Origin: Streptomyces sp. Edi2
GTDB lineage: Bacteria > Actinomycetota > Actinomycetes > Streptomycetales > Streptomycetaceae
Length of the DNA: 64,000 nt
Assembly (NCBI RefSeq): GCF_040253635.1
Contig: NZ_JBEJGX010000002.1
Span: 62,001-126,000, forward strand
Direction of reading: 5' to 3'
Shown: positions 63,448-64,000 of the stretch, piece by piece
Numbering within the stretch: the first letter of the stretch is position 1
How the letters are laid out: every line of letters starts with the position of its first letter
The notes under the pieces: generated by a model
Told to the model about the DNA's origin: nothing
The model's input: the letters and a program-made list of their open reading frames with translations, nothing else
Database searches by the model: none
Program-made: the position numbers and the translations under genes

Positions 63448-64000
63448 GAGGCGTCGCCGCCTTCCCCGGCCCGGGTGTAGACGGAGATGTGCTGGGTGGA
63501 AGAGGCGGTCACAGGCGCGCGGTGCCAGTCGCCGTACCGGTGGGCGAGGGTGAGCCCGGTGGCCGCGGCGAGGAGGTCGAGTTCGGAGAGGTGGACGTAG
63601 CGCATGATGACCGGCAGCAGGCGCATCCCGTCGTGGTCGAAGCGGATTTCCTGGAAGTGGATGATCTGCTCGATCGGGTCGTGGGTGGTCGCGGACAGGC
63701 TCAGGTGGGTGTCGCGAAGCTCCCGGATGCCGATCTGCTGGCGGCCGGCGAGGAGGCCTGGGGCGCGGGGGATCGTCGCCTCGAGGACGAAGTGGCCGCC
63801 CGGCGCCAGGGTCCGGGCGACGCCGGAGAGGCAGGCCGCCTGACGGGCCTGGGTCATCAGGAAGAAGAAGCTGGAGAAGGCGACGTAGACCAGGCCGAAC
63901 TGCTGGCCGCTGGTGTCGACGTCGGCCATGTCCCCGACGTACGTCTGGACGGGGAGCTGGCCGCGGTGGCGCAGCAGCTCGTCGATCATGGCGGGGGAGG
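63444..64000 (-). CDS. Class I SAM methyltransferase, N-terminus outside window (at least 185 aa)
   Basis: The frame is open to the edge, and residues SPAMIDELL upstream of the first ATG at 63989 continue the family pattern, so that ATG is internal. After it come QTYVGDMADVDTSGQQFGLV YVAFSSFFFLMTQARQ, the post-motif I acidic loop and motif II/III strands, and GVARTLAPGGHFVLEATIPR, the strand with PGG typical of class I enzymes. The SAM-binding motif I lies beyond the window. It overlaps the oxygenase gene by four bases. Substrate unknown. Confidence 0.65.
   Translation of the reverse strand, partial: SPAMIDELLRHRGQLPVQTYVGDMADVDTSGQQFGLVYVAFSSFFFLMTQARQAACLSGVARTLAPGGHFVLEATIPRAPGLLAGRQQIGIRELRDTHLSLSATTHDPIEQIIHFQEIRFDHDGMRLLPVIMRYVHLSELDLLAAATGLTLAHRYGDWHRAPVTASSTQHISVYTRAGEGGDAS

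Noticed and set aside
1..64000. tRNA, rRNA, transposase or integrase genes
   Set aside because: None was seen on reading either strand; a structure-based tRNA search was not possible here, so absence of tRNA is not certain.

Overview
The window reads as a stretch of a large Streptomyces (or close relative) extrachromosomal element, most likely a conjugative and probably linear plasmid. The base composition is very GC rich with GC at third codon positions, starts are often GTG or TTG behind GGAGG-like sites, and the surface protein carries a LAXTG sorting signal typical of Streptomyces. The plasmid reading rests on a parA/parB pair with an adjacent centromere-like array, two spread-type membrane genes (DUF2637/SpdB-like), and a complete conjugation cluster. 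No integrase, transposase, rRNA, tRNA, telomere-protein gene or recognisable rep gene was found.

Layout. 1-2.6 kb: end of parA, parB, a terminator, then 15 perfect copies of a 17-base repeat separated by shuffled spacers. 2.6-5.6 kb: SpdB-like gene, small membrane gene, a 221-bp element with 26-bp inverted ends, one unknown gene. 5.9-18.6 kb: a rightward, tightly coupled type IV secretion-like conjugation operon (FtsK-type coupling ATPase, TcpC/VirB8-like, small membrane subunit, TcpE-like, two ATPase-like proteins with broken Walker A motifs, VirB4-like ATPase, VirB6-like channel, second VirB8-like protein, peptidoglycan hydrolase). 18.8-28.6 kb: cargo, including two MFS exporters (one behind an Arg-rich leader peptide and attenuator-like hairpin), a sortase-anchored stalk protein, secreted small proteins, a lone TrpA-like enzyme, a secreted HNH-like lipoprotein and an IclR-type regulator.

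28.7-41.7 kb: a leftward block of small zinc-ribbon proteins, two PP-loop (PAPS-reductase-like) proteins, a phage-type P-loop ATPase, an HTH protein and a vWA protein. Five AT-rich promoters in it share one dyad architecture. 41.9-46 kb: rightward unknown and membrane genes. 46.2-52.2 kb: a leftward operon of membrane proteins headed by a second DUF2637 gene whose 3' half contains 33 copies of a 6-base motif, plus a three-gene set of small proteins. 52.7-57.9 kb: a GntR regulator with three palindromic operators, GNAT, Nudix-DUF6624 fusion, more small genes and a duplicated antitoxin-like gene. 58-64 kb: aminoglycoside-phosphotransferase-like and SGNH enzymes, an MFS exporter, and a leftward set of two 2OG-Fe(II)-oxygenase-like proteins and a methyltransferase that leaves the window, probably the edge of a natural-product locus.

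How parts work together. ParA/ParB and the array would partition the element; the 5.9-18.6 kb operon and the two spd loci would move and spread it. An 18-base box built around CTGTCCACAG, always pointing at the next gene, lies upstream of the first spd gene, the conjugation genes, the surface-protein gene and several other units, and may tie them into one regulon. Functions are inferred from recognisable motifs and gene order only; no database search was possible.
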